From Mesorhizobium sp. YM1C-6-2 (GTDB taxonomy: Bacteria > Pseudomonadota > Alphaproteobacteria > Rhizobiales > Rhizobiaceae): DNA of 64,000 bases. Position 1 is the first letter of the stretch. The number at the start of each line of letters is the position of its first letter. The stretch covers positions 22,269 through 86,268 of the forward strand of contig NZ_RCIZ01000014.1 in NCBI RefSeq assembly GCF_003666685.1, read 5' to 3'. Below the pieces are notes generated by a model, which had not been told where the DNA came from, did not search any database, and saw nothing but the letters and a program-made list of their open reading frames with translations. Both the position numbers and the translations under genes were made by a program. Shown here piece after piece: positions 7,863-15,927 of the stretch.

Positions 7863-8216
7863 GGGGACGCGGCCGCAGGCGGCCGCGACCGCCTCGATCA
7901 GGTCGTTGCCTGAATAGGGTTTCCCGACCAGGGTGACGCCCGGAAAGCGCTTCGCCACCTCGCCATTGTCGGTATAACCCGAAGCGAAGACGAAAGGCGT
8001 GCCGGCCTGCTGCAGCCGCGCGGCGAAATCGAGCGTGGAGACGCCGTCCAGCAGCATGTCGACTATGGCGGCGTCGAAATCCGAGCCGTCGCCGGCCTCC
8101 TCCAGGTTGCGCGCCAAGGCGACGTCGACGGCGCCGTGTTCGCGGCACAGTTGTTCGACGTCCATGGCGATGAGGAATTCGTCCTCAAGCACAAGGATTT
8201 TCAAGCCTTCGAGCAT
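7848..8216 (-). CDS. Single-domain response regulator at the general stress locus
   Basis: 122-residue stand-alone receiver. It has the acidic residues in VLEDEFLIAMD, the phosphoacceptor Asp in AIVDMLLDG, Ser/Thr in FASGYTD and the conserved Lys in LVGKPYS. There is no output domain. The FAT-less, GYTD-containing style resembles receivers acting with HWE kinases. Such stand-alone receivers (SdrG/MrrA type) participate in PhyR phosphorylation networks in other alphaproteobacteria, so a phospho-relay or sink role here is inferred. A TTG at 8225 has a better-spaced GGAGAG and may be the true start, adding three residues. Confidence 0.82.
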   Translation of the reverse strand: MLEGLKILVLEDEFLIAMDVEQLCREHGAVDVALARNLEEAGDGSDFDAAIVDMLLDGVSTLDFAARLQQAGTPFVFASGYTDNGEVAKRFPGVTLVGKPYSGNDLIEAVAAACGRVPSSCA

Positions 8217-8342
8217 GCCGGACAAGTTGCGTGTCTCTCCTGGAAAAGGCCCCCTGGTGGGCCGGGGCAAGCGGCACTCATGCCGGCTGCCGAGAATAAT
8301 GTCATTAACAAAAGACAGCAACGGGTTCAGGCCCGGCCGGCG

Positions 8343-9452
8343 TCACCGGTAACCCCTGTCGATGTCGTCGACGCCCCAGTTGATGCCGGGCACGATGTTG
8401 CGGATCACGGCGTATACGACGAGCAGCGCCGGGATGGCGATGAAGCCGCCGAGCGGGCCCCACAGCCAGATCCAGAAGATGAGCGCGAGCACCACGACGA
8501 ACGGATTGAGCGTCATCGTGCGGCCGATCACCATGGGCGTGACGAACTGCGCCTCCAGCATGTTGATGACCAGATAGACCGCCACCGGCAGCATGCTTGC
8601 GCCCAGTGTGTCGAACTCGGCGAGCCCGACCATGAACAGGATGGCGACCATGACCACGGGGCCGACGAAGACGACGAAGTTGGTGAGCGCGGCCAGGGCC
8701 CCCCAGAGCGGCGCCGACGGTATGCCTATGAGGTAGAGCGCCACGCCCACCGCGGCGCCCTCGATGATGTTGATGACGGTGATCGACAGCAGGTAGCGCG
8801 AGACCATTTGCTCGACATCGCGAAAGATATGCGCGACCCGCCAGCGCAGACGCCGGTCGAGACAGAGCTTGAGCACCGCGGTGCGGGTCTGGTTGCGGGT
8901 AGCGACGAAGAAATAGAGGCAGGCGAAGAAGATCAGGATCTGCGCGATGACCGCCGGCGCCAGCAGCGCCACGCTTTCGACGCCCACGCCCTGGTCCACC
9001 GAGACGGTGAGGCCTTCGCCGCCGGTCAGTTCTCGCAACTGGTCGCGCACGCTTCTCAGCGCCTCCAGCGGCTCCCTGAATTCCAGGAGCTGCTGTTGAA
9101 GGTTGGACCATAGATGCGGCAGGCGCGACAGCCAGAACGCCAGAGGGGTGGCGACCACCGCGGCGAACAGGCCGACCGCGATGACGAACAGGGCCACCAC
9201 CAGGGAGGCGGAAAGGGCGGGTCTGAGGCCGCGCCGCTCGAGCCGCGTGGCAAGCGGCCCGAGCATGAGGCCGAGCACGATGCCGAGGCTCGCCGGCGCC
9301 AGGATGTATTCGCCCGCGTGCAGCATGAAGACGACGGTCGCGACGCCCATGACGATCACCGCCACCTGCGCGCTGCGCAGCAAAAGAAGCTCCACATTCG
9401 ACTTCGGCGGCAGCCTGACGATAGGTGCCTTCTTGGCAATTTGTTTGGACAT
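8343..9452 (-). CDS. AI-2E family transporter (PerM/TqsA type)
   Basis: 369-residue integral membrane protein with about eight hydrophobic segments: a pair near residues 20-65, one near 75-100, a soluble loop, then several from about 165 onward. The layout and the QFVTPMVIGRTMTLNPF motif near the C-terminus are typical of the AI-2E/PerM family. Members export autoinducer-2 or act as ion antiporters, so the substrate is unknown. The start at 9452 has GGGAA upstream. Two divergent EcfG promoters fill the gap to the DUF883 gene, so it is likely a stress-regulon member. Confidence 0.85.
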   Translation of the reverse strand: MSKQIAKKAPIVRLPPKSNVELLLLRSAQVAVIVMGVATVVFMLHAGEYILAPASLGIVLGLMLGPLATRLERRGLRPALSASLVVALFVIAVGLFAAVVATPLAFWLSRLPHLWSNLQQQLLEFREPLEALRSVRDQLRELTGGEGLTVSVDQGVGVESVALLAPAVIAQILIFFACLYFFVATRNQTRTAVLKLCLDRRLRWRVAHIFRDVEQMVSRYLLSITVINIIEGAAVGVALYLIGIPSAPLWGALAALTNFVVFVGPVVMVAILFMVGLAEFDTLGASMLPVAVYLVINMLEAQFVTPMVIGRTMTLNPFVVVLALIFWIWLWGPLGGFIAIPALLVVYAVIRNIVPGINWGVDDIDRGYR

Positions 9453-9480
9453 GAAATTCCCGACGGCGCTAAAACGCGCA

Positions 9481-9506
9481 AACGCCCTTTGACATTCCTT
9501 TGTTCC
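9481..9506 (-). promoter_or_regulatory. EcfG-type promoter of the AI-2E family gene
   Basis: On the minus strand GGAAC (9506-9502), a 17-base spacer and CGTT (9484-9481), about 30 bases before the start codon at 9452. Confidence 0.75.
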
Positions 9507-9510
9507 CGTC

Positions 9511-9535
9511 GGAACCTCGCCACTCATGCGGCGTT
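9511..9535 (+). promoter_or_regulatory. EcfG-type promoter of the DUF883 operon
   Basis: GGAAC (9511-9515), a 16-base spacer and CGTT (9532-9535). It lies only 4 bases from the -35 of the divergent promoter, with the ATG 29 bases downstream of the -10. Confidence 0.76.
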
Positions 9536-9563
9536 GAACGCCCGCAAACGGAAGGAGCAAGCC

Positions 9564-9884
9564 ATGGCGACTGCGGCGACCGGCAAGGCCGGCAACGAGA
9601 ACCCCGATCTGGAAGCGGACATCAAGCAGCTGAAGGCCGATCTGGAGAAGCTGGCCAAGCAGATGGCGACCACCGGCGAGCACGGATACGGCACCGCCAG
9701 GCGGGCCGCCGCTATGGGCGCAGAGCAGCTCCGTGCGCAAGGCGAGGCGAAGCTCGAGGAACTGCGCGCCAGCGCGAAGGACATAGAGGAGCAGATCCTG
9801 GCGACCGTGCGCGAGAAACCCGTGACCTCGCTCGCGATCGCCGCCGGCATCGGCTACCTCTTCGCACTTCTCGCGCGCCGCTAG
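9564..9884 (+). CDS. DUF883 (ElaB/YqjD-like) membrane-anchored protein
   Basis: 106-residue protein. Residues 15-80 form an amphipathic, Lys/Glu/Ala-rich helix with coiled-coil character (LEADIKQLKADLEKLAKQM). A C-terminal hydrophobic anchor (SLAIAAGIGYLFALL) ends in a basic RR. This is the DUF883/ElaB/YqjD family, which in enterobacteria binds ribosomes or the membrane in stationary phase. AAGGAG lies before the ATG. The gene is followed 9 bases later by a holin-like membrane protein, an arrangement like yqjD-yqjE. An EcfG promoter drives the pair. Confidence 0.85.
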   Translation: MATAATGKAGNENPDLEADIKQLKADLEKLAKQMATTGEHGYGTARRAAAMGAEQLRAQGEAKLEELRASAKDIEEQILATVREKPVTSLAIAAGIGYLFALLARR

Positions 9885-9893
9885 CCGCCGCAG

Positions 9894-10346
9894 ATGCTGG
9901 CGTCGTTGATCGCGAGCCTGGCGTCAGGCGAGACGCTGCAGGCCATCCGGCGGGCGCGCCGTGCGGCCGTCGCATATCTGCTTGCCGGAGCCGCGGGTCT
10001 GTGCGGCGCTGGCTTCCTCCTCGGAGCTCTTTATATCTGGCTGGCCGAGCGATACGGCAGCCTGGCAACGGCGATTGGCTTCGGCGTCGGCTTCATCGTG
10101 CTTGCCCTGTTGATCCTGCTCGTCCATCGGCTGACGGCCACCTCGCGCGCGAGACGGGTGACCGAACGACGCAAGTCCGACCTTACCGCCATGGGCATCG
10201 CGGCCGCGCTCGCCGCGCTGCCGACACTGACGCGCAGCCGCGCCGGGATGGGCGCTCTGCTCGGCCCGGCGCTCGCCGTCGTCGCCTACGCGATCTACCG
10301 CGAGAACACCAAGCGGCGTCCGCGCCGGGACGATCCCCCAGGCTAG
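9894..10346 (+). CDS. Phage-holin-superfamily/YqjE-like membrane protein
   Basis: 150-residue protein with two TM helices at about residues 27-50 and 60-80, followed by a cytoplasmic Arg-rich region and a further hydrophobic stretch (about 97-137). This matches the YqjE/holin_3_6-like family that follows DUF883 genes. It is a cellular envelope protein despite the holin label; no phage genes are near. It probably shares the EcfG promoter of the DUF883 gene. The C-terminus is basic (KRRPRRDD). Confidence 0.7.
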   Translation: MLASLIASLASGETLQAIRRARRAAVAYLLAGAAGLCGAGFLLGALYIWLAERYGSLATAIGFGVGFIVLALLILLVHRLTATSRARRVTERRKSDLTAMGIAAALAALPTLTRSRAGMGALLGPALAVVAYAIYRENTKRRPRRDDPPG

Positions 10347-10397
10347 GGTCCGAGACTGGGCGGACCCGCATCTTCGAGCTGCTGGGCTCGGCCCCGG

Positions 10398-10422
10398 CGG
10401 AACCTGCAAACCTTCCACGCAT
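10398..10422 (+). promoter_or_regulatory. Near-consensus EcfG-type promoter
   Basis: GGAAC (10398-10402), a 16-base spacer and CATT (10419-10422). One mismatch from CGTT is present. It lies 53 bases before the 76-aa gene and could be a weak or intermediate-strength stress promoter. Confidence 0.4.
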
Positions 10423-10474
10423 TGAATGGTCAGGGCCTTGTTCGACAAGGCCCCGAGCAGCAAAGGAAGGACCG

Positions 10475-10705
10475 ATGCCGGAGAAAATTCCGACGAACAA
10501 GGCCCGGCAGGGCGGATGGGGATCGCAGGTGCTGGTCGTGCTGGTCGTGGGGCTGGCGCTTGCCGGTGCGGTATGGCTCGGCCTCGAGTTTTACGGCGAA
10601 GCGATCGACTCGCGGAGCAACGATCAGCCGGGCGCCGTCCAGTCCGAGACCACGCAGCCCAGCGCGGCTGAGCCAAATGCGGCCGAACCGAATACGTCGC
10701 CGTAA
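10475..10705 (+). CDS. Small single-pass membrane protein, function unknown
   Basis: 76-residue protein. A short basic N-terminus is followed by one TM helix (VLVVLVVGLALAGAVWLGL, residues about 19-37). An extracytoplasmic tail rich in Ser, Pro, Glu and Ala follows, with an imperfect AAEPN repeat. AAGGAAGG lies just upstream of the ATG. It sits 128 bases after the holin-like gene, in the cluster of EcfG-controlled genes. No family is recognised; the predicted tail is probably disordered. Confidence 0.6.
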   Translation: MPEKIPTNKARQGGWGSQVLVVLVVGLALAGAVWLGLEFYGEAIDSRSNDQPGAVQSETTQPSAAEPNAAEPNTSP

Positions 10706-11011
10706 CCACAGGCTGCATCCGCCAGGAGATCGTCTGCCGCGGACGGCCTGGCCTCGACTGTATCCGCGTGAACAAGCGGCCCCTCGTCGGGCGCTCAAAA
10801 TGCATTGAAAAATCAGTAGGATTTCCGTCCGGGTCCGCTCTGGCGGCATTCGGCAAAACTCGATGCGGAAGCGGCAGATAGTCGGAACGGATTCGCCAAC
10901 TCAACGTTGTCCCAATGTAAAGTCACGCCGACCTCTCCCAGCGACGAGCAAGGCCGGCGTGACCGATGCAATGACATCGTTCCCGAAATCACGCACGAGG
11001 AGAGTTTTATC
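10706..11011 (+). promoter_or_regulatory. Intergenic leader region with EcfG promoter and long hairpin
   Basis: No convincing gene is present in this stretch. It holds the perfect EcfG promoter (listed separately) and, downstream of it, an inverted repeat GTCACGCCG (10922-10930) / CGGCGTGAC (10955-10963). The repeat would form a stem-loop at the 5' end of the PRC-barrel mRNA. Confidence 0.5.
10884..10908 (+). promoter_or_regulatory. EcfG-type promoter of the PRC-barrel gene
   Basis: GGAAC (10884-10888), a 16-base spacer and CGTT (10905-10908). The implied leader before the ATG at 11012 is about 95 bases long. Confidence 0.76.
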
Positions 11012-12124
11012 ATGATCCGCAATCTCTTGGCTACGACAGCCCTCGCAACGCTTGTTGCTACCGGCGCGTTCGCGCAGGACGCGACCACGCCGGCTCCGGA
11101 ACCGGCCGACCCGGCTCCGATGACCGAGACCGCTCCTGCTACGGACCCGGCAGCCCCTGCGGCTGATCAGGCCGCCCAGGCTCCCGCGATGGCGGGCGAA
11201 GGCAATCTCGCCTCCATGATCATCGGCGAACAGGTCTATAACGGCACCGGTGAAGACGCCGAAAACATCGGCGAGGTGAAGGACATCGTGATCGGCGAGG
11301 ACGGCACCATGCAGGCCGTGGTCGTCGGTGTCGGCGGCTTCCTCGGCATCGGCCAGAAGGAAGTTGCGGTCGACTTCGCCCAGCTCGATTGGGCAGAGCG
11401 TAACGGCGACCGCTGGCTGGTTGCGCCGATGACCAAGGAGCAGCTCGAAACCCAGGCCGCCTTCGACCGGAGCGCCTATGAGCCGGAGCAGCCGGTAGCC
11501 GCGACCGACAGCGGCGAGCCGGCCGGCATGGCGCCGGCGCCTGACACGACGGCCCAGGCGCCTGCCGAGACCATGCCGGACACAACCGCCCCGGACGCTA
11601 CGGCCGAGGCTCCGGCGGACACCACCACGGCGGTTCCGGAGACGACCGCTCAGGCTCCTGAGGCCACCGCTCCTGCCGCTGAGGCTCCTGCCGACCAGAT
11701 GGCGCAGAACCCTGCGCCGGCCGATCCGGCAGCCCCGGCGCCTGAGACCACCACCGATACGACGACCACCGGCGCCATCGACAAGTCGACGCTGACGGAG
11801 CTCCCGGCGGCGGACATCCGGGCCGAGGAGATGGTCGGTACGACGGTGTACGGCGCCAATGACGAGCGCGTCGGCGAGATCGGCGATGTCGCCCTGTCGG
11901 CCGACGGCAAGATCGATGCCTATATCATCGATGTCGGCGGTTTCCTCGGCGTCGGCGAGAAGGAAGTTGCCCTCGGCAGCGATAACCTCGCCTTCATGAC
12001 CGATGCCGACGGCAACAAGTATCTCTACACGAACTTCTCCAAGGAACAGCTCGACGCCGTCGCGGCCTATGACAAGAGCACCTATACGGAGAAGCGTGAC
12101 GACCAGCGCCTGATGACGCAGTAA
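11012..12124 (+). CDS. Secreted twin PRC-barrel domain protein
   Basis: 370-residue periplasmic protein. A Sec signal peptide ends at GAFAQ (about residue 22). Two PRC-barrel domains (about 66-153 and 272-355) share the motif DVGGFLGVGEKEVA / GVGGFLGIGQKEVA. They are separated by a 120-residue linker of low complexity, very rich in Pro, Ala, Thr and Glu. GAGGAGAG precedes the ATG. PRC barrels bind partner proteins or membranes; this extracytoplasmic form is common in rhizobia and its role is not known. A perfect EcfG promoter indicates membership of the stress regulon. Confidence 0.85.
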   Translation: MIRNLLATTALATLVATGAFAQDATTPAPEPADPAPMTETAPATDPAAPAADQAAQAPAMAGEGNLASMIIGEQVYNGTGEDAENIGEVKDIVIGEDGTMQAVVVGVGGFLGIGQKEVAVDFAQLDWAERNGDRWLVAPMTKEQLETQAAFDRSAYEPEQPVAATDSGEPAGMAPAPDTTAQAPAETMPDTTAPDATAEAPADTTTAVPETTAQAPEATAPAAEAPADQMAQNPAPADPAAPAPETTTDTTTTGAIDKSTLTELPAADIRAEEMVGTTVYGANDERVGEIGDVALSADGKIDAYIIDVGGFLGVGEKEVALGSDNLAFMTDADGNKYLYTNFSKEQLDAVAAYDKSTYTEKRDDQRLMTQ

Positions 12125-12147
12125 GCATCGTCGGATCGCCTGATAAG

Positions 12148-12175
12148 AGCCCGCGCCACGGCGCGGGCTTTTTCT
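12148..12175 (+). terminator. Rho-independent terminator of the PRC-barrel gene
   Basis: AGCCCGCGCC/GGCGCGGGCT stem followed by TTTTTCTT, 24 bases after the stop. Confidence 0.82.
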
Positions 12176-12179
12176 TGCG

Positions 12180-13727
12180 TCAGATCCTCGGCAGGGTGGC
12201 CGGCGCGCCGACGACGCCCTCCTCCGTCAATGCGGAGAGCGCCAGCGACTGGTCGAGATGCTCGGCCCGCCAGGCGAGCATCCGCTCCGCCAGTTCGAGC
12301 CGCACCGACAGGAAGGCCGGGTCGGCCGCCAGGTTGGCGAGTTCCCCCGGATCGTTTTCGAGATCGTAGAGCAGCGGCGGCAGGCCGCCGCCGAAATGCA
12401 CGTATTTGAACTTGTCGGTCCGCATCACCGCCAGATTGCATTGCTGCGGCCTCAGGCCGAAGTGGCGCTCGGCCGAGCCTTTTTCGATCGAGCGGAAGTC
12501 GAACTCCCAATGCGCCGCCTCGCGCCAGTTTGCGGGCGCGTCGCCGCCGAGAAAGGGCGCGAGCGACCTGCCGTCGAGATGTGCGGGCGGCGTTGCGCCA
12601 AGCAGGTCGAGCAGCGTCGGCATCACGTCGACCGCCTCGGTGAAGCGGTCGACGCGCATGCCGGCGGCCTTCCTGCGGGCGGGATCGCGGACGATCAGCG
12701 GTACATGGAAACTCTGGTCGAAGAAGCCGCCCTTGCCGAGCAGAAAATGGTCGCCCATCATTTCGGCATGGTCGGAGGTGAGCACCACGATCGTGTCGTC
12801 CCAGGCGCCGGCCGCCTTGATCGCCTGCCAGATGCGGCCGAGCTGCGCGTCGACCTCCGAGATCATGCCCCAGTAGAGCGCGCGGATGACGCGGAACTCG
12901 TCCTCGCCGAAGTCACGCACCTTGCCCTTCATGCCGGGCAGGAATTTTTCCCGCTTCTGCTTGCGGACCGCGTGGTCGAGGTAGGGATGCGCCGCCGCCT
13001 CGTCGCGCCAGCTTTCCGCCCGCGCGAAGTCCGGGCCGTCGGCTGGATCGTAGAGCGTGTTGTAGGGCTCCGGCACGATGAAGGGCGGATGCGGACTGAG
13101 GAAGGAGAGATGCGCGAACCAGTGTGCGTCCTGCTCACCCAGCCACCGGATGAACTCGCCGGCGAGGAAGGCCGCCGGGGTCTCGTCGGCCGAATAAACC
13201 GGCGGCGCGTTCGTCACCGTCTTGCCGGCGCCGTCTGCCGGCCGGTGTATGTCCGGGAAGCCGGAGGAGGCGTCCACGCCCCTTGCCGCCAGCCACGACA
13301 GCCACGGCTTCTGGTGTTCGGGCAGGAGCTGGCGGACGGTGAAGCCGGGCAGCACGCCCTCGTAGCTCCTCAGCAGCGGGTCTTCGGGCGACAGGTATCG
13401 CGGGTCGGGCGAGACATCGGTGTAGCCGAACAGCGTCGGGTCGTAGCCGAGCGCGCGGGCGGCGAGCGCGATGTTGCCGTGCCGCCGGTCGAGCGGGCTG
13501 CCGTTTCGGCAGACGCGGTTGTTCATCTGGTAGAGGCCCGTATAGAGGCACGCCCGCGCCGGCGAGCAGGGTGCCGCTCCGGCGTAGTGGCGGGCAAAAA
13601 GCACGCCTTCGGCGGCAAGCGCATCGGCGTTCGGCGTCCGCACCACCGGGTGGCCCGCCGCGGAGAGGCTGTCGCCGCGCCACTGGTCGCAGGTGATGAG
13701 AAGGATATTTGGTTTCCTGCGCGCCAT
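12180..13727 (-). CDS. Type I sulfatase (arylsulfatase A superfamily)
   Basis: 515-residue hydrolase of the alkaline-phosphatase fold. The N-terminus PNILLITCDQWRGD carries the metal-binding Asp. The CSPAR sequence at residues 54-58 fits the C-x-P-x-R motif whose Cys is converted to formylglycine by a sulfatase-maturing enzyme. A second metal site is visible in LTSDHAEMMGDH. No signal peptide is seen, so it probably acts in the cytoplasm, as choline-sulfatase-like or phosphonate-hydrolase-like members do. The exact substrate is unknown. GGAGGAG precedes the ATG at 13727. No maturase gene is in the window. Confidence 0.85.
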   Translation of the reverse strand: MARRKPNILLITCDQWRGDSLSAAGHPVVRTPNADALAAEGVLFARHYAGAAPCSPARACLYTGLYQMNNRVCRNGSPLDRRHGNIALAARALGYDPTLFGYTDVSPDPRYLSPEDPLLRSYEGVLPGFTVRQLLPEHQKPWLSWLAARGVDASSGFPDIHRPADGAGKTVTNAPPVYSADETPAAFLAGEFIRWLGEQDAHWFAHLSFLSPHPPFIVPEPYNTLYDPADGPDFARAESWRDEAAAHPYLDHAVRKQKREKFLPGMKGKVRDFGEDEFRVIRALYWGMISEVDAQLGRIWQAIKAAGAWDDTIVVLTSDHAEMMGDHFLLGKGGFFDQSFHVPLIVRDPARRKAAGMRVDRFTEAVDVMPTLLDLLGATPPAHLDGRSLAPFLGGDAPANWREAAHWEFDFRSIEKGSAERHFGLRPQQCNLAVMRTDKFKYVHFGGGLPPLLYDLENDPGELANLAADPAFLSVRLELAERMLAWRAEHLDQSLALSALTEEGVVGAPATLPRI

Positions 13728-13931
13728 GACGCTCCTCCGGGGCAGCGTCATGGAACCAGAAATCCGCCCGCTTGCAAGCCGGTCTGCCTGCGGGATACTG
13801 CCGGATCCAGCTGTCGTTCACCGAACGAGAACAGTCCTTGCTGAATTGGACTACTACCGGTGAACACTTCGATGGACAAGATAGAGGCCATGGAAGCGGC
13901 GGATCCGCCGCGACGAAGCGAGGAGCCTCAC

Positions 13932-14864
13932 ATGCTCGATCAGATCAAGGGCCTGCATCACGTCACCTCTATGGCGAAGGATGCCCGTGAGAACAACGAG
14001 TTCTTCACCCGCAAACTCGGCCTGCGCCGAGTCAAGAAAACCGTCAATTTCGACGCGCCCGATGTCTACCACCTGTACTATGCCGACGAGCTCGGCACGC
14101 CAGGCTCGGTGATGACCTATTTTCCCTTCCCGCACATCGTGAAGGGGCGGCCGGGCGTCGGAGAGGTCGGCACCACCGTCTTCTCGGTGCCGGAAGGAAC
14201 GCTCTCCTACTGGAAGGAGCGGTTCGCCAAGGAAGGCGTGAAGGGCCTCAAGGAGGAAACCAGCTTCGGCGAGAACCGGCTGCATTTCGACGGGCCTGAC
14301 GGCGACGGCTTCGCGCTCGTCGAGGCAAAGGGCGACACGCGCGCGCCCTGGGCCAGAGGCGGCGTGCCGGAAGGCGAGGCGATCCGCGGTTTCCATTCGG
14401 CGTCGCTACGGCTCAGGGATGCCGGCGCAACCGAAGAACTGCTGAAGTTCATGGGCTACGAGACTGTCGACCAGTCCGGCAATGTGAAGCGGCTCGCCAT
14501 CAAAGACGGCAACGGCGCCGATGTCATCGACATCGAAACGCTGCCTGGCGCCCCCTTGGCCGATCTCGGCGCCGGCTCGGTGCATCACATCGCCTTCGCC
14601 GTGGAGGACCGCGCCAAGCAGCTCGAGGTGCGCAAGGCGCTGATCGATACGGGCTACCACGTCACGCCGGTCATCGACCGCGACTATTTCTGGGCGATCT
14701 ACTTCCGCACGCCGGGCGGCGTGCTGTTCGAAGTCGCCACCAACGAGCCCGGATTCGACCGCGACGAGGATACGGCCCATCTCGGCGAAGCGCTGAAGCT
14801 GCCGACCCAGCACGCTCATCTGCGCGACTATCTGGAGAAGCATCTGCAGCCGCTCGAAAATTGA
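13932..14864 (+). CDS. Ring-cleaving dioxygenase, MhqO-like (VOC superfamily)
   Basis: 310-residue protein with two vicinal-oxygen-chelate modules. Metal ligands are visible: His in GLHHVTSM near residue 9, His in SVHHIAFAV, and Glu in LFEVATNEPG. This matches the MhqO/glyoxalase-like hydroquinone-specific dioxygenases. GAGGAG lies just before the ATG at 13932. It is followed 68 bases later by an MhqD-like hydrolase. In Bacillus the equivalent genes detoxify quinones and are controlled by a MarR-type repressor. No such repressor is present here, so quinone detoxification is inferred from the pairing. Confidence 0.83.
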   Translation: MLDQIKGLHHVTSMAKDARENNEFFTRKLGLRRVKKTVNFDAPDVYHLYYADELGTPGSVMTYFPFPHIVKGRPGVGEVGTTVFSVPEGTLSYWKERFAKEGVKGLKEETSFGENRLHFDGPDGDGFALVEAKGDTRAPWARGGVPEGEAIRGFHSASLRLRDAGATEELLKFMGYETVDQSGNVKRLAIKDGNGADVIDIETLPGAPLADLGAGSVHHIAFAVEDRAKQLEVRKALIDTGYHVTPVIDRDYFWAIYFRTPGGVLFEVATNEPGFDRDEDTAHLGEALKLPTQHAHLRDYLEKHLQPLEN

Positions 14865-14932
14865 TCTTTGTTCGCAATTCCCGGAAAAGCCGCTTCCCGC
14901 TTTCCCTGGAATTGCTCCGATAGGAGACAGCG

Positions 14933-15559
14933 ATGTCGACCGACAGCTACATACACAAGCTCCTGCCCGGCACGCCGGGTGGGCCGCTCCTCTTCACCTT
15001 CCACGGCACCGGCGGCGACGAGAGCCAGTTTCTGGGGCTTGCGCGCGAACTGGTTCCGGAAGCGACGATCGTCTCGCCGCGCGGCGACGTGTCGGAATAC
15101 GGCGCGGCGCGCTTCTTCCGCCGCACCGGCGAGGGCGTCTACGACATGGAGGACCTCGCCCGCGCCACCGGGAAGATGGCGGCATTCGTCCGCGCCCATG
15201 TCGAGGCGGCGAAGCCTTCGGCGGTGCTCGGGCTCGGCTATTCGAACGGTGCTAACATCCTGGCGTCGGTCGTCTTCGCCGACCCGGCTCTGTTCGACGC
15301 CACGGTGCTGATGCACCCGCTGATCCCGTTCGAGCCGCAGGTTAAGGGCGATCTCGCCGGACGGCGCGTGCTGATCACGGCCGGCCGGCGCGATCCGATC
15401 TGCCCGCCCAACCTCACCGCGCGGCTCGAGGCGCATCTGCGCGCACGCGGGGCCGACGCCAAGGTTGAATGGCATGAGGGCGGACACGAGATAAGAGAGA
15501 ACGAAATCGCCGCGGCGCGGCTCTTCCTGCAAGAAACCCAACCGACCGGAATGAAATGA
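14933..15559 (+). CDS. MhqD-like alpha/beta hydrolase (carboxylesterase/phospholipase family)
   Basis: 208-residue serine hydrolase. The nucleophile Ser is in GLGYSNGAN, which replaces the usual GFSQG/GxSxG. The Asp is likely in GRRDPICP and the His in EGGHEI. The oxyanion region is HGTGGDE. AGGAGACAG precedes the ATG. It follows the MhqO-like dioxygenase and overlaps the next acetyltransferase gene by an ATGATG arrangement. The trio is therefore probably one operon acting on electrophilic aromatic compounds, although this is inferred from MhqD precedents. Confidence 0.82.
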   Translation: MSTDSYIHKLLPGTPGGPLLFTFHGTGGDESQFLGLARELVPEATIVSPRGDVSEYGAARFFRRTGEGVYDMEDLARATGKMAAFVRAHVEAAKPSAVLGLGYSNGANILASVVFADPALFDATVLMHPLIPFEPQVKGDLAGRRVLITAGRRDPICPPNLTARLEAHLRARGADAKVEWHEGGHEIRENEIAAARLFLQETQPTGMK

Positions 15560-15864
15560 TGGCTGACGAGACCCAAGGCCCCGCGATCGAGTTCGAGGAC
15601 AACGGCTCGAAGGGACGCTACTTCCTTCGTGCGCCCACCGGCGAGGAAGCGGAGATGACCTTCACCAGGATCGGCGAGCATCAGATCATCATCGATCATA
15701 CCGAAGTGCCCGAGGCCTTTCGCGGGCAGGGGGCCGGGGTCAGGCTGGTGACGCGCGCGGTCGAGGATGCGCGTGCCGCCGGCAAGAAGATCATCCCGCT
15801 CTGCCCGTTCGCTGCAGCGCAGTTCCGCCGGCATCAGGAATGGGCCGACGTGCTGAAGAGATGA
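15556..15864 (+). CDS. COG2388 GNAT-like N-acetyltransferase, copy 1
   Basis: 102-residue minimal GNAT fold of the YjdJ/COG2388 type. The acetyl-CoA site reads FRGQGAGVRLVTRAVEDAR, and the C-terminal signature is KIIPLCPFAAAQFRRH with the conserved Cys. The start overlaps the upstream hydrolase stop (ATGATGA context), indicating translational coupling. A hairpin follows the stop. It is a tandem paralogue of the next gene. The substrate is unknown; families with this Cys may transfer acetyl groups through it. Confidence 0.83.
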   Translation: MMADETQGPAIEFEDNGSKGRYFLRAPTGEEAEMTFTRIGEHQIIIDHTEVPEAFRGQGAGVRLVTRAVEDARAAGKKIIPLCPFAAAQFRRHQEWADVLKR

Positions 15865-15869
15865 TTGCA

Positions 15870-15905
15870 GCCGGCGCCGGAACCTGAACGGCGCCGGCGG
15901 TTTTA
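15870..15905 (+). terminator. Hairpin between the two acetyltransferase genes
   Basis: GCCGGCGCC/GGCGCCGGC stem with an 11-base loop, then GGTTTT. It has the form of a rho-independent terminator or attenuator inside the tandem pair. Confidence 0.6.
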
Positions 15906-15927
15906 ACGCGGGAGATCGGAGGACAGG

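Noticed and set aside
15879..15903. GGAAC followed after 16 bases by GTTT upstream of the second acetyltransferase
   Set aside because: The -10 does not match CGTT, and the sequence is part of the hairpin at 15870-15905.
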